From Paraburkholderia flava (GTDB lineage: Bacteria; Pseudomonadota; Gammaproteobacteria; Burkholderiales; Burkholderiaceae), in NCBI RefSeq assembly GCF_004359985.1, contig NZ_SMRO01000001.1, forward strand, positions 1,834,152-1,898,151: a DNA stretch of 64,000 bases, in the 5' to 3' direction. The translations under genes and the position numbers were made by a program. This document shows positions 1 through 8,459 of this stretch, piece after piece. Within the stretch, counting starts at the first letter, position 1. Every line of letters starts with the position of its first letter. The notes beneath the pieces are model-generated. The model searched no databases, was not told where the DNA came from, and was given only the letters and a program-made list of their open reading frames with translations.

Positions 1-512
1 AACGTCGTGGGGATGATGTTCTGGATCTGCGGGGTGCCCGGCAGCGAATCCATCGTGAACGAGAACGCGCCGAGCGCGATTGCACCGGGCATCAGACGCT
101 TCGGAATGTTGCTTTGCCGGTAGAGTTCGGCCGCGAACGGATAGACCGCGAACACGACGACGAACAGCGACACGCCGCCGTAAGTCAGCAGCGCGCAGAC
201 GGCGACGATCACTGCGTTAGCGCGCGAACGTCCGATATAGCGGATCGCGGCCGCGACGATCGACTCGGAAAAGCCCGACAGCTCGATGACCTTGCCGAAT
301 ACCGCACCGAGCAGGAACACCGGGAAATAGAGCTTCACGAAACCGACCATCTTGTCCATGAAGATGCCGGAGAACACCGGTGCGACTGCTGACGGATCGG
401 TTAGCAATACGGCGCCGAGCGCCGCGATCGGCGCGACGAGAATCACGCTATAGCCGCGATACGCAGCGAACATCAGGAACAGCAAAGCGGCAAGGACGAT
501 CACGAAGGACAT
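1..512 (-). CDS. GntP-family permease (N-terminal part, runs off the window)
   Basis: Only the first 170 codons are present, read on the minus strand from the ATG at 512. The protein is very hydrophobic: a first membrane span from residue 2, then segments such as YFPVFLLGAVFGKVIELSGF and a glycine-rich span TYGGVSLFVVVFAVYPFAAE, and a DSLPGTPQIQNIIPTT stretch typical of the GntP (gluconate/hydroxy-acid:H+ symporter) family. Likely role: inner-membrane uptake of gluconate or another small organic acid; the substrate cannot be read from this fragment. A GGAG-type ribosome site lies just upstream of the ATG (reverse of 514-518). Downstream neighbours lie outside the window. Confidence 0.8.
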   Translation of the reverse strand, partial: MSFVIVLAALLFLMFAAYRGYSVILVAPIAALGAVLLTDPSAVAPVFSGIFMDKMVGFVKLYFPVFLLGAVFGKVIELSGFSESIVAAAIRYIGRSRANAVIVAVCALLTYGGVSLFVVVFAVYPFAAELYRQSNIPKRLMPGAIALGAFSFTMDSLPGTPQIQNIIPTT

Positions 513-988
513 GGAGTCTCCAGACAAAGTGCATTCGGCAAGCAGGCGTTCGATCGTTTCACCTGACACGCCGTTTATATCGCGCAGTTGTTTCCGTTAT
601 TTTTCGAAAGTGTCATGCGAAGAACAGGCGGGCATTGCATCTGCAATAGCCGTCGGCGCCGGTCATCATAACGTTGTCTGCGTGAATGCTGTACGCGACA
701 CGGCACTCAATCGTATTGAGAGACGAGCCTTAATGAGCCGCACGAAATGAACCACCCAAAAGACGGGGCATTAATGTGACACACGCTTTGCATTTTTACG
801 TAACCACGAGGTCGGGCTAAATCTGTAGGGTCGATGAGCTGCAACACACGCTGGCACGAACATGACGCATCGCCCCCTACAAGACGCTTGCCGCATCAGA
901 CTGAATAACTGTCACGCAAGTGTCGATTTGCAACCCGCGCATGGCACAATCTCGTCGTCGAAAAACAAGAAGCCGATCGGGGTTCTTC
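513..988. other. Divergent intergenic region, 476 nt
   Basis: It separates the minus-strand permease from the plus-strand lipoprotein, so it must contain both promoters. It is AT-richer than the flanking genes. Open frames here have no ribosome site or recognisable protein character. No RNA gene or clear operator was seen. Confidence 0.5.
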
Positions 989-1243
989 ATGGAACACAAT
1001 CGTCGTTTATTCCGGGTGGGCGCGATGCTCGCCGTTGCCGGCTGCGTCGCTCTTGCGGGCTGCGGCAGCAGCGCGCCGCTGTTTCTGTCGGACGGCCGGC
1101 CGACCACGCAGGTGCAATGTCCGGACGGCCAGGATTCGTGCGAGCAGCAGGCGCGCGCGGCGTGCGGCGGCGCGTTCGATACCGTGCGCCAGTCCACCGA
1201 CAACGGTCAGCGCTCACTGCTGTACGCGTGCAAGCCGAAGTGA
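989..1243 (+). CDS. Small lipoprotein, 84 aa
   Basis: The ATG at 989 is preferred over an in-frame ATG at 920 because it starts directly with a lipoprotein signal: basic MEHNRRLFR, a hydrophobic stretch, then the lipobox LAGC at about residues 19-22 (Cys22 lipidated). The mature part contains four cysteines (CPDGQDSC, ACGG, YACKPK), suggesting disulfides in the periplasm. Its function is not known. It stands alone between divergent and convergent neighbours, so it is probably monocistronic. The lipoprotein assignment is strong; nothing further can be said about its role. Confidence 0.75.
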   Translation: MEHNRRLFRVGAMLAVAGCVALAGCGSSAPLFLSDGRPTTQVQCPDGQDSCEQQARAACGGAFDTVRQSTDNGQRSLLYACKPK

Positions 1244-1265
1244 CCTACCTAAGCCCGGGTACGAA

Positions 1266-2435
1266 TCAAGTCAGCGCCCCAGGCAGATGCAGCAGCAGCC
1301 GGATCAAATCCGGCTGACGATTCGTCGACGTCTTCTGATAGATCGATTGCAACTGCTTGCGCACGGTGTCGTGCTGGACGCCGACGCGCTCCGCGATTTC
1401 CTTGAGCGACTGACCCTCCGCGAGCCAGTGCGCGACGCGGCATTCGGCCGGCGTCAGATCGAATGCGGCGGCGAGCAGTTCGTCGTCGACCACCGGCGCC
1501 GAGGCCGGGTGGAAGAAGATCAGCATCGCGATCGGCCGCAGACCGAATGCCTCCGATACGTCTCCCGGCACGATCAGGTTGTAGAACGCGTAAAGCGCGG
1601 TTTTGCCGCTTTCGCTGCTTTCGTCCATTTCGTCTGCAATGCGTAACGCCCGGTAGCGCGCGGCCGAGGTTCGCGCCCATGCGTCGGGGATGCGCAAACG
1701 GGCTTCGGTCCGCGCGCAGTCGTCGAGAAAGCCGGCGAGAAACGGTGCGGGCAGGATCAGCGCGCGGCCCGCAACACGTACGAGCGACGTAGATTGCAGC
1801 AACCGCTCAGCCGCGCCGTTCACGCGCAGCACTTCGCCGCCTGTCGTCGTGAGGATCACCGGCTGCCCCCAGCGACTCACGAACGTGTGGCCGACCAGAT
1901 CGTCGGTCGAGAACACGTAGCGCGTAGCCTGCTGCGCGACCGCGCGTGCGAGATGCGGCGTCAGGCGCTCGAGCAACGCGACCGCATCCGTTGCGAGCGG
2001 TCCCTGCTCGGCGCCGCGCAGACACGCGAACATCACCGCGACGCGCTCGTCGTCGATCAGCTTGCACACCGACACATAGCGCCGCCCGAGCGGTAGCAGG
2101 AACCGCTGGAAGAAGCGGTTGCCGCGCACGAACGCATCGTCGAAATGCGTGTGGCAGTGCAGCCACTGCTGCACGGGCTGCGCCCACATCAGCGCGAGCC
2201 GTGGGTCGTTCCGATAATGCCGCTGGATATAGCCGAGCTCGCCCGCTATCGGCAGATTGAAACCGTCGCTGAATGACAGCGTGTCGTGGCCCTTGTCGAA
2301 CGCGAGGACGTGAATGGTTTTTGCGCCAATGGCCTCGGCAATGTCGGCATAGATCGTCTGCCATCCGGCGGGATTGCCGACCGTGTCATAAATACGATGG
2401 ATAAGACGCTCATATTGCTCTTCGTGGGGATTCAC
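1266..2435 (-). CDS. LuxR-type transcriptional regulator, 389 aa
   Basis: The last ~65 residues form a LuxR/GerE helix-turn-helix: LTPAECRVAHWLAEGQSLKE followed by IAERVGVQHDTVRKQLQSIY and KTSTNRQPDLI. The N-terminal ~300 residues look like a PAS/GAF-type sensory region; one segment reads LTTTGGEVLRVNGAAERLLQ, as in a PAS core. This N-terminal plus LuxR layout is common in Burkholderiales orphan regulators that are not quorum-sensing LuxR proteins (no acyl-homoserine-lactone domain signature was recognised). It is transcribed convergently to the lipoprotein and has no obvious partner gene, so the target is unknown. Confidence 0.85.
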   Translation of the reverse strand: MNPHEEQYERLIHRIYDTVGNPAGWQTIYADIAEAIGAKTIHVLAFDKGHDTLSFSDGFNLPIAGELGYIQRHYRNDPRLALMWAQPVQQWLHCHTHFDDAFVRGNRFFQRFLLPLGRRYVSVCKLIDDERVAVMFACLRGAEQGPLATDAVALLERLTPHLARAVAQQATRYVFSTDDLVGHTFVSRWGQPVILTTTGGEVLRVNGAAERLLQSTSLVRVAGRALILPAPFLAGFLDDCARTEARLRIPDAWARTSAARYRALRIADEMDESSESGKTALYAFYNLIVPGDVSEAFGLRPIAMLIFFHPASAPVVDDELLAAAFDLTPAECRVAHWLAEGQSLKEIAERVGVQHDTVRKQLQSIYQKTSTNRQPDLIRLLLHLPGALT

Positions 2436-2775
2436 TGCGGCCTCGGTGATGTCGGAATGTCGGCTACCCGATTGGCCGTCAATGCGGGCCGTTCCGCAAA
2501 TGAGGAATATACAGTCCGATTGGCCAACGTTAGTCTTCCGTTTCTTACGTCAGATTATCTTCAGACGAAGCGCTGCGTTCGGTGCGGCGCCTAACGGAAC
2601 TCCGCAGACCGCGGTTTTACATTTGATTCACGCGGTTTCTAACACTTTCTGTAAATTTTTCCAGACAGCCCAAAGAAGGCAGTCGGATGGCATTTGCTTC
2701 CGCTTTTCAGGTAATCGCACGAGGCATGATTAATGCTTGGCATTAAAAATTGAATGAGAATTCCGGGGAAACACA
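2436..2775. other. Divergent intergenic region, 340 nt
   Basis: AT-rich spacer between the LuxR-type regulator (minus) and the 77-aa gene (plus). It should hold both promoters; a GGGGAAAC stretch just before 2776 may serve ribosome binding. No gene or strong repeat was seen. Confidence 0.45.
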
Positions 2776-3009
2776 ATGAACCACCTCCAGCTCGAAAAAG
2801 ATATTGAACATCTGGAACACGTGATGGCTCGCATCTCGTCATCGGACCGCATACCTTTGTCATACTGGCGCAACCGGATCGAATCGGTGTCGGTGGCGGT
2901 GATCGTGCCGTCGCAGGCGCATCGCGTCAGACGTCTCAACGAAGCGCTGCGCGCGCTCGAAGCGCGCGTGAACGACGTGCGCGGTACGCAGGCGTACCCG
3001 CAAGGTTGA
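2776..3009 (+). CDS. Conserved-looking small hypothetical protein, 77 aa
   Basis: It begins MNHLQLEKDIEHLEHVMAR and is largely alpha-helical and charged (a predicted short coiled coil at residues 3-20 and a helix at 52-70 rich in Arg, Glu and Ala). There is no signal peptide or membrane span. GC3 bias and codon use match the neighbours, supporting real coding. It lies 67 nt before the serine hydrolase and could be co-transcribed with it. The family is not recognised, and no function is offered. Confidence 0.55.
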   Translation: MNHLQLEKDIEHLEHVMARISSSDRIPLSYWRNRIESVSVAVIVPSQAHRVRRLNEALRALEARVNDVRGTQAYPQG

Positions 3010-3076
3010 AGATTGTTCGCCACGACATGGCGGAACGGGAACACGAGTTTCGAAGAACAAGGTGGCAGGATCGACG

Positions 3077-4276
3077 ATGGCGACAGCAGGGTTTTCACCG
3101 GCGCGGCTCGTGCGGGTGACCGACACGATGAAGGCCTATGTCGAGCGCGGCGACGTCGCGGGCGTGGTGACGCTCGCGTGGCGGCGCGGCGAGATCGCGC
3201 AGTTCGACGCGCTGGGTTTGCGCGACGAGATCGACGCGTTGCCGATGGAGCGCGACACATTGTTCCGGATCGCCTCGATGACGAAACCCATCACGAGCGT
3301 GGCCGCGTTGTTACTCATGGAAGAAGACCGGTTGTCGCTCGACGCGCCGGTCGAGCGCTGGTTGCCCGAACTCGCGGACCGGCGCGTGCTGCGCGATCCG
3401 GCCGGGCCGCTCGACGCGACCGACGCCGCGCGCACGCCGCTAACCGTTCTCGATCTGCTCACGCATCGCGCGGGCTTCGCGTATGGCTTCACGTCGATGG
3501 GACCGCTCTCCGACGCGTACATGTCAGTGTTCAACGGCATCGACGGACATGCGAATGCGGATCGCTGGCTCGCGCGTGTCGCGACGTTGCCGCTGATGTT
3601 CCAGCCAGGCACGCGCTGGCACTACGGCATCGCAACCGACGTGCTCGGCGTGCTGATCCAGCGCGCGAGCGGCATGTCGCTCGGCGAGTTTTTTCGCAGC
3701 CGGATCTTCGAGCCGCTCGGCATGCGCGACACGACGTTCTGCATCGAGTCGTCGCAGATCGGACGGCTGTCGACCTCGTGGCGTGTCGACGCAGACAGCC
3801 GGCGACGCGTCGTCGAGGAGCGGGCGGAGGGCAGCCGCTGGACGAATCCGGCGCGCTTCCAGAGCGGCGGCGGCGGGCTCGTATCGACTGCGCACGACTA
3901 TCTGCAGTTCGCGCGGCTACTGCTCGGGCGAGGACGCGTCGATGGTACGCGGCTGCTGTCGCATCGCTCGGTCGATCTGATGCGCAGCAACTTCCTCACG
4001 CGCGATCAGCGGCGCATGCCGGCGATCGGACACGTGAGCTGGGCGGGCCAGGGATTCGGGCTTGGACTGTCGGTGATCGACGATCCGGCACAGCAACTGC
4101 TGCTCGGTTACCGTTCGGTCGGTTCGTTCAGCTGGCCGGGTGCATTCGGCACGAGCTGGTTCGCCGATCCGGTCGAAGAGATGATCGGCATCATGCTGAT
4201 CCAGTTGCGCACGGTCGAGCCATTTCCGATGGTGCTCGACTACGAAAGACGGCTCTACGAAGCATTAGACGATTAA
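3077..4276 (+). CDS. Serine hydrolase of the beta-lactamase/EstB family, 399 aa
   Basis: Class C beta-lactamase-like fold family (Pfam Beta-lactamase), which includes esterases such as EstB and transpeptidase-related hydrolases. The nucleophile motif SxxK is in FRIASMTKPITSV (Ser67, Lys70 counting from the ATG at 3077). The second active-site Tyr is probably Tyr183 in WHYGIATDVLG, a context more typical of esterases than of AmpC (YxN is absent). No signal peptide was seen, so it is probably cytoplasmic. ATG 3077 is chosen because AGGA lies 6 nt upstream; an in-frame GTG at 3062 is the alternative. The natural substrate cannot be told from sequence; antibiotic hydrolysis is unlikely. Confidence 0.85.
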   Translation: MATAGFSPARLVRVTDTMKAYVERGDVAGVVTLAWRRGEIAQFDALGLRDEIDALPMERDTLFRIASMTKPITSVAALLLMEEDRLSLDAPVERWLPELADRRVLRDPAGPLDATDAARTPLTVLDLLTHRAGFAYGFTSMGPLSDAYMSVFNGIDGHANADRWLARVATLPLMFQPGTRWHYGIATDVLGVLIQRASGMSLGEFFRSRIFEPLGMRDTTFCIESSQIGRLSTSWRVDADSRRRVVEERAEGSRWTNPARFQSGGGGLVSTAHDYLQFARLLLGRGRVDGTRLLSHRSVDLMRSNFLTRDQRRMPAIGHVSWAGQGFGLGLSVIDDPAQQLLLGYRSVGSFSWPGAFGTSWFADPVEEMIGIMLIQLRTVEPFPMVLDYERRLYEALDD

Positions 4277-4393
4277 ACGTTTCACCGGCTTGCGAGGCAT
4301 ATCTGGCAAGCCTGAGGCGAAATACGTCTATCCGGCACTTTTTCTATCTGATAGGGTCACAGTCCGTTACCAAACCGATCGGAGACACGTGTC

Positions 4394-4687
4394 ATGGCCA
4401 CCTATAAGCAACTGACAGCACAGCTCGAGAAGCTTCACAGGGACGTGGCCGTCGCGCGCGAGAAAGAGGTGGCGCAGGCGATTGCCGACATCAAGCAGCA
4501 GATTGCCGAGTACGGCATCACTGCCGAGGAGCTTGGCTTCTCGACGAAGCGTCCGACTACTGCGCGCAAGCCGCCGCTGCCGCCGCGCTACCGCAATCCG
4601 AAGAGCGGCGAAACCTGGAGCGGCCGTGGCCGCACGCCGGGCTGGCTGATCGGCAAGAACCGCGAGCGCTTTTTGATCGAAGACTGA
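4394..4687 (+). CDS. H-NS family nucleoid-associated protein, 97 aa
   Basis: It has the short betaproteobacterial H-NS layout: an N-terminal coiled coil for oligomerisation (residues ~5-40), a short linker ending GITAEELGF, and a C-terminal AT-hook-like DNA-binding module YRNPKSGETWSGRGRTPGW (residues 66-84), where the GRGRTPGW core contacts the minor groove. Such proteins bind AT-rich DNA and silence acquired genes. This genome will have several paralogues; a more distant one may be at 20224-20766. The gene is monocistronic, with a hairpin 30 nt after the stop. Confidence 0.92.
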   Translation: MATYKQLTAQLEKLHRDVAVAREKEVAQAIADIKQQIAEYGITAEELGFSTKRPTTARKPPLPPRYRNPKSGETWSGRGRTPGWLIGKNRERFLIED

Positions 4688-4716
4688 CGGACGCTGGCCA
4701 CACGCACGACACCCTT

Positions 4717-4753
4717 CGACGGCCGATGCATTCACGCGATGCATCGGCCGTTG
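4717..4753 (+). terminator. Hairpin after the H-NS-like gene
   Basis: Inverted repeat with arms CGGCCGATGCA (4720-4730) and TGCATCGGCCG (4740-4750), a 9-nt loop, and extra pairs at the base. No good T-run follows, so it may be a bidirectional or weak terminator between this gene and the convergent esterase gene. Confidence 0.6.
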
Positions 4754-5143
4754 GCGTTCAAGGTGACGACGAAACCGAACGGATGCGCACCGTTACGCAA
4801 GTCCCGAAAACGCTCACCTTTAGATTGAACCGGTGAGCGGTGCGATGTTTCTCGATGCACCTGTGTGTCGATGCGAGCGCGAGCGTTTGCGCGAGTGAAG
4901 TGTTGAATATCGTCGCTGCGTGTGTGTGATTCGAGCGTCGTGCAATGATGGCGATACCGCCCGAAAAGCCTTTATCTATAAGCCTCTGCGGGTTTCGTCG
5001 GCAAGCGGTGAGATGATGCGGATGCATACGTTGAACCAGGATGCAGCACGTTGCGATACGCGTCTTCGCTCACATCGAAGCACGCAACACAATCACGCAT
5101 CGATCGCACTTCACGAGCCTTTACTCACCGGTCCCGAAAACTC
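4754..5143. other. Intergenic remainder with a 19-bp direct repeat
   Basis: Spacer between convergent genes. The sequence GTCCCGAAAACNCTCACCT occurs at 4801-4819 (N = G) and again at 5131-5149 (N = T), the second copy overlapping the end of the esterase gene. No gene is seen. Confidence 0.5.
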
Positions 5144-6889
5144 TCACCTATCGCTCATCGACTCGGCGCAGCGGAAATTTTCCGCACGATCGAGACTGCC
5201 ATACCCGACGTAGCGCGGAAAACCAGGGAAGCGGCACAACGGTCGCGAGCGTCCGTATGTCGCCGATGCGAGATCGGTTGCGACGAGCGTTTGCGGCGCG
5301 ACGCCATGCGTGACCCAGTTATCGAGCGCGCCGAGCATGTCGACCGACGGAATGAACGCGCCATTGCCGTGCTGGAATCCTGGGACCATGTAGAGCCGCA
5401 TGAATCCATCGACCTGCGCAGCGCCGTAGCGCGCGACGAGCGCGCGATAGTAGGCGATGGTCTGGTTCGGGCTGATCACTTCGTCGGCGAGTCCTTGCAG
5501 CGTGATCAGCTTGCCGCCGCGCGCGATGAAGCGCGACATGTCCGGGTTCATCGCGCCGATCGTTCCCGACAGATCGACGAGCCTCGGCAGATACGCGCCC
5601 GGATGCTGGACATCGAACTGCAGCGAGTCGACGCTGTTGTCGCGCGTCACGAAGTAGCGGATGTACGCGTCGCCCTGCGCGAACAGATAACCGTTCGGAA
5701 AGAACGCCGGATCGGGCAGACGCTCGGCCGTATGCGCGAGGCCGAGCATGCCGGTGAAGCGCGTCCCCTGGAAGACGTTGTAGCCGCGATAGCGGTTGAC
5801 CTGCCATGCGAGCGTATAGGGCAGCGTGAGCCCGTCGCGCAGCACGGACAACGTCTTGACCTGCGCGGGGCTCAGGCAGCTTTCGTCGTCGCTGTCGGCG
5901 TGCGGGCCGCAACGCATCGAGCGGATCAGTTGCGGTTCGAGCGCGCGGCACGCTTCGATGTTGCCGACGATGCCGTCGGGTGCGCCGTCGAGCATGTCGC
6001 AGGTATCGATCGTGCGGCGATAGACGCGATCGAGCAGCGCCGGTGGAATGAAGCCGCCGACGGTGTGATATTCGGCTTGCCCGACCTTGACGCCGAGCAG
6101 ACGCACGCCGGAAAAATTCAGCGCGGGCGAGTTGGCGATCACGCCGTCGTAGTCGTCGGGGAAGCGCTGGATCGCCGTGTAGCCTTCGCGTCCGCCGGTT
6201 GAGCCGCCCGCGAAATACATGCGCTCCGGCAGCCTGCCGTAGCCGCGCGCGATCAGCGTCAACGCGACGTCGTGCGTCTTCTTCAGATGCGCGTAGCCGA
6301 AGTTGATCACCGCCTCGTCGACGAGTCCGAATGCCGCGACACCCGGATTGCCGACGTGGCCCGAGTCGTCGCCGAACGTCGCGTAGCCGCGCGCGAGCGG
6401 CGGCTTGTCGGGCGAGAACGGCACGGTGCCCGTTCCGCTCACGACCACTCCGCTATAGCCCCCACCGCCGAACTGCAACGCGCGACCATTCCAGCGACGC
6501 GGCAGATTCAGTTCGAAGCGGATATCGGGCGCGCCGATCTTGATCGACTTGATGCTGCCGGTGATCCGGCAATACTCGCCGTCGACGTTGGCCGGCGCGT
6601 TGGCGGGAATCACGGTGGCGTCGTCGATCTGCGCACCGCGTGTCGGCAGACCGATCGCGGCAGGCGGCAGCACGAGCCCGGCGAATTCCGTGCAACGTGG
6701 CGGGACGAGGGGGGCGTGATACGCGTGGGCGGGACGCGCGGTGGTCGCGAGTCCTATACAGAGAAGCGTCGCGAGGACGCGTGCGAGATCGCGACTGCAT
6801 GCGCGTGACTGCGTCGCCGCATGGACATATGCACAGACATACGCATGCGATGCACGAGGCGACGCGACACGCGCGATCCGCGCCGTCAT
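5144..6889 (-). CDS. Tannase/feruloyl-esterase-family exported esterase, 581 aa
   Basis: The alpha/beta-hydrolase of the tannase family (Pfam Tannase) is identified by the nucleophile elbow FAGGSTGGREG (Ser230), a later acid in GLADEVISPNQT (about Asp469) and the catalytic His in PGFQHGNG (about His507), plus paired cysteines (CTEFAGL at 66, CDMLDG at 297) that usually form disulfides next to the active site. The N-terminus is long, with a hydrophobic core VLATLLCIGLATTARPAHA just before residue 57, so it is probably exported; a later start is possible. Its ATG overlaps the opgC stop by ATGA, meaning the two are one operon and likely co-translated. The family hydrolyses esters of gallate, ferulate, or terephthalate-type acids; the actual substrate is unknown. 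Confidence 0.85.
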   Translation of the reverse strand: MTARIARVASPRASHAYVCAYVHAATQSRACSRDLARVLATLLCIGLATTARPAHAYHAPLVPPRCTEFAGLVLPPAAIGLPTRGAQIDDATVIPANAPANVDGEYCRITGSIKSIKIGAPDIRFELNLPRRWNGRALQFGGGGYSGVVVSGTGTVPFSPDKPPLARGYATFGDDSGHVGNPGVAAFGLVDEAVINFGYAHLKKTHDVALTLIARGYGRLPERMYFAGGSTGGREGYTAIQRFPDDYDGVIANSPALNFSGVRLLGVKVGQAEYHTVGGFIPPALLDRVYRRTIDTCDMLDGAPDGIVGNIEACRALEPQLIRSMRCGPHADSDDESCLSPAQVKTLSVLRDGLTLPYTLAWQVNRYRGYNVFQGTRFTGMLGLAHTAERLPDPAFFPNGYLFAQGDAYIRYFVTRDNSVDSLQFDVQHPGAYLPRLVDLSGTIGAMNPDMSRFIARGGKLITLQGLADEVISPNQTIAYYRALVARYGAAQVDGFMRLYMVPGFQHGNGAFIPSVDMLGALDNWVTHGVAPQTLVATDLASATYGRSRPLCRFPGFPRYVGYGSLDRAENFRCAESMSDR

Positions 6890-7992
6890 CCGGCGCGTGC
6901 GCCTTGCACGGCCGCGCGAGTATGCGGGCCACGCCAGTGACGCCAGTATCGGGCGAGCGCGAGCACGGCGGCGATCGCTGCGAAGTCGCCCGCGAGCGCG
7001 GCGACGAAGCCGGCGAGACCGTGCCATCCGTGCGGCGTCGCCGTATCGACGACGAGCGAAATCAGTGTGCCGCCGACGAAGCACACGAGCCCCGTGCGCC
7101 CCACCGTCACGACGGCCGGCAGACGCTGCGCGAGCCGCGCGACCGCGCCGCGCGCAACGAACAGCGAGACGACCCACGCGATGGCGACGAAGTTGACGAC
7201 TCTGACGAACGCTAGATGCTGCTTCATGGCACCGGGCAACGGTTGAACGAGAATAAACAGCCTGACGACGGCGAAGCCGATCACCGCGGCGAGCGCGATG
7301 CGCGACAGCCAGCGTCCGGCCGGCGACGCGAGATGCGCGGAGGTCGGTGGATGCAACCGGCCGATCATGCCGAGCACGAACATCAACTGCCACGCGAACG
7401 GATTGAACGCCCAGCCGGCGACGTCGTCGAGGCTGAAAACCGTGGCGATCAGCGGCGCGAACCACCAGACGCCCAGGCTGCACGCGAGCGCCGCAACCGG
7501 CGAACGACGCACCAGCGGCACCGCGAGCGGCACGAACAGCGCAAATATGACATACATCGGCAGCACGCTCGACAGATACGGCTGTTGCCGCAGCAGGAGG
7601 ATGTCGAACGTCGTGCGCATCGGGTGATTTGCGAACGGCTGCCAGCCCGTCAGATCGACCATCGGATGATTGAGATGCAGCAGCGCCAGCACCGCGCCCG
7701 ACACCAGCGTGAGCAGCGCGGTCAACAGATACGCACGGTAAATTTCCCCGCAGCGCCGGACGAAGCGCGAGCGCGCCGCGACCACGCCGCTGCGCGCGAG
7801 CACCGCCATATACGCGGCCGCCGACGCATAGCCGCCGAGAAACACGAACACCTCCGCCGAGTCGCACAGCGCGTACGCATGCAGCATCAGATGCGAGAGC
7901 AGGCTGCCCGGCATGTGATCGAGCACGATGACGATCAGCACGACACCGCGAAAGAAATCGACTTCGATCGAACGTCCCTGGCGTGATTCCAT
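6886..7992 (-). CDS. opgC: OpgC-family membrane acyltransferase, 368 aa
   Basis: Highly hydrophobic protein with about ten membrane spans. The N-terminus RSIEVDFFRGVVLIVIVLDH followed by MPGSLL is the OpgC/acyltransferase-3 signature, with the conserved Asp-His near the first span. OpgC transfers succinyl groups onto osmoregulated periplasmic glucans at the inner membrane. ATG 7992 is chosen because the protein then begins MESRQGRSIEVDF, matching the family; a longer frame reaches 8106. The last codon overlaps the start of the downstream esterase (ATGA). No opgG/opgH lies nearby, so it could instead modify another exported polymer. Confidence 0.85.
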   Translation of the reverse strand: MESRQGRSIEVDFFRGVVLIVIVLDHMPGSLLSHLMLHAYALCDSAEVFVFLGGYASAAAYMAVLARSGVVAARSRFVRRCGEIYRAYLLTALLTLVSGAVLALLHLNHPMVDLTGWQPFANHPMRTTFDILLLRQQPYLSSVLPMYVIFALFVPLAVPLVRRSPVAALACSLGVWWFAPLIATVFSLDDVAGWAFNPFAWQLMFVLGMIGRLHPPTSAHLASPAGRWLSRIALAAVIGFAVVRLFILVQPLPGAMKQHLAFVRVVNFVAIAWVVSLFVARGAVARLAQRLPAVVTVGRTGLVCFVGGTLISLVVDTATPHGWHGLAGFVAALAGDFAAIAAVLALARYWRHWRGPHTRAAVQGARAG

Positions 7993-8459
7993 TGGATTCT
8001 CGCTGGCTGACAGCTGATGGGAGAAGAGGATGCCGTGCGCGTATCGCCGCAGGCCCGTTCCGCTACGAACCGTGCGCGCGCGCAATGTTCCCGCTCGCGA
8101 AATCATTCTGCGCTTACCGTGTATTTCAGTGCAGCGAAGCGGGCATCCGGACAGCTACGCGTAAGGCGCGATGAGGCGGATCGACAGCCAGGCGCGAGCG
8201 ACGTGCCGACCCGGCAACCCGACCGTTTGGCGACGCTGCCGTCCGCGACGTGTATCATTCGTCCCGGCGCTGTTCTGTGCTGGCGTTTCCAGCATTCCCT
8301 GCCGCTCGTGCTATTTCCGTCGCGCTTGTTTCACACCACGGAGTCGCGCACGATGCGGGCCGGCCCGGACCCTTCCGCAGCCATCGCCGCCGCGTCCGCC
8401 GCTGCGCGTGCGTCCGGCCAGATCCGATTCGCCAGCCGATCCCTAGTTAAGTCCGTTCC
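7993..8459. other. Divergent intergenic region, 467 nt
   Basis: Spacer between opgC (minus) and prfC (plus). It must contain both promoters, but no convincing consensus could be picked by eye. Open frames here lack ribosome sites. No RNA gene is seen. Confidence 0.45.

Noticed and set aside
3077..4276. AmpC-type antibiotic-resistance beta-lactamase
   Set aside because: SxxK is present but the YxN motif is not; the sequence fits EstB-like esterases better, and no signal peptide is seen.
6890..7867. A 907-codon frame suggesting an esterase with a large N-terminal extension
   Set aside because: The extension overlaps opgC in another frame; the real esterase starts at 6889 after the ATGA overlap.
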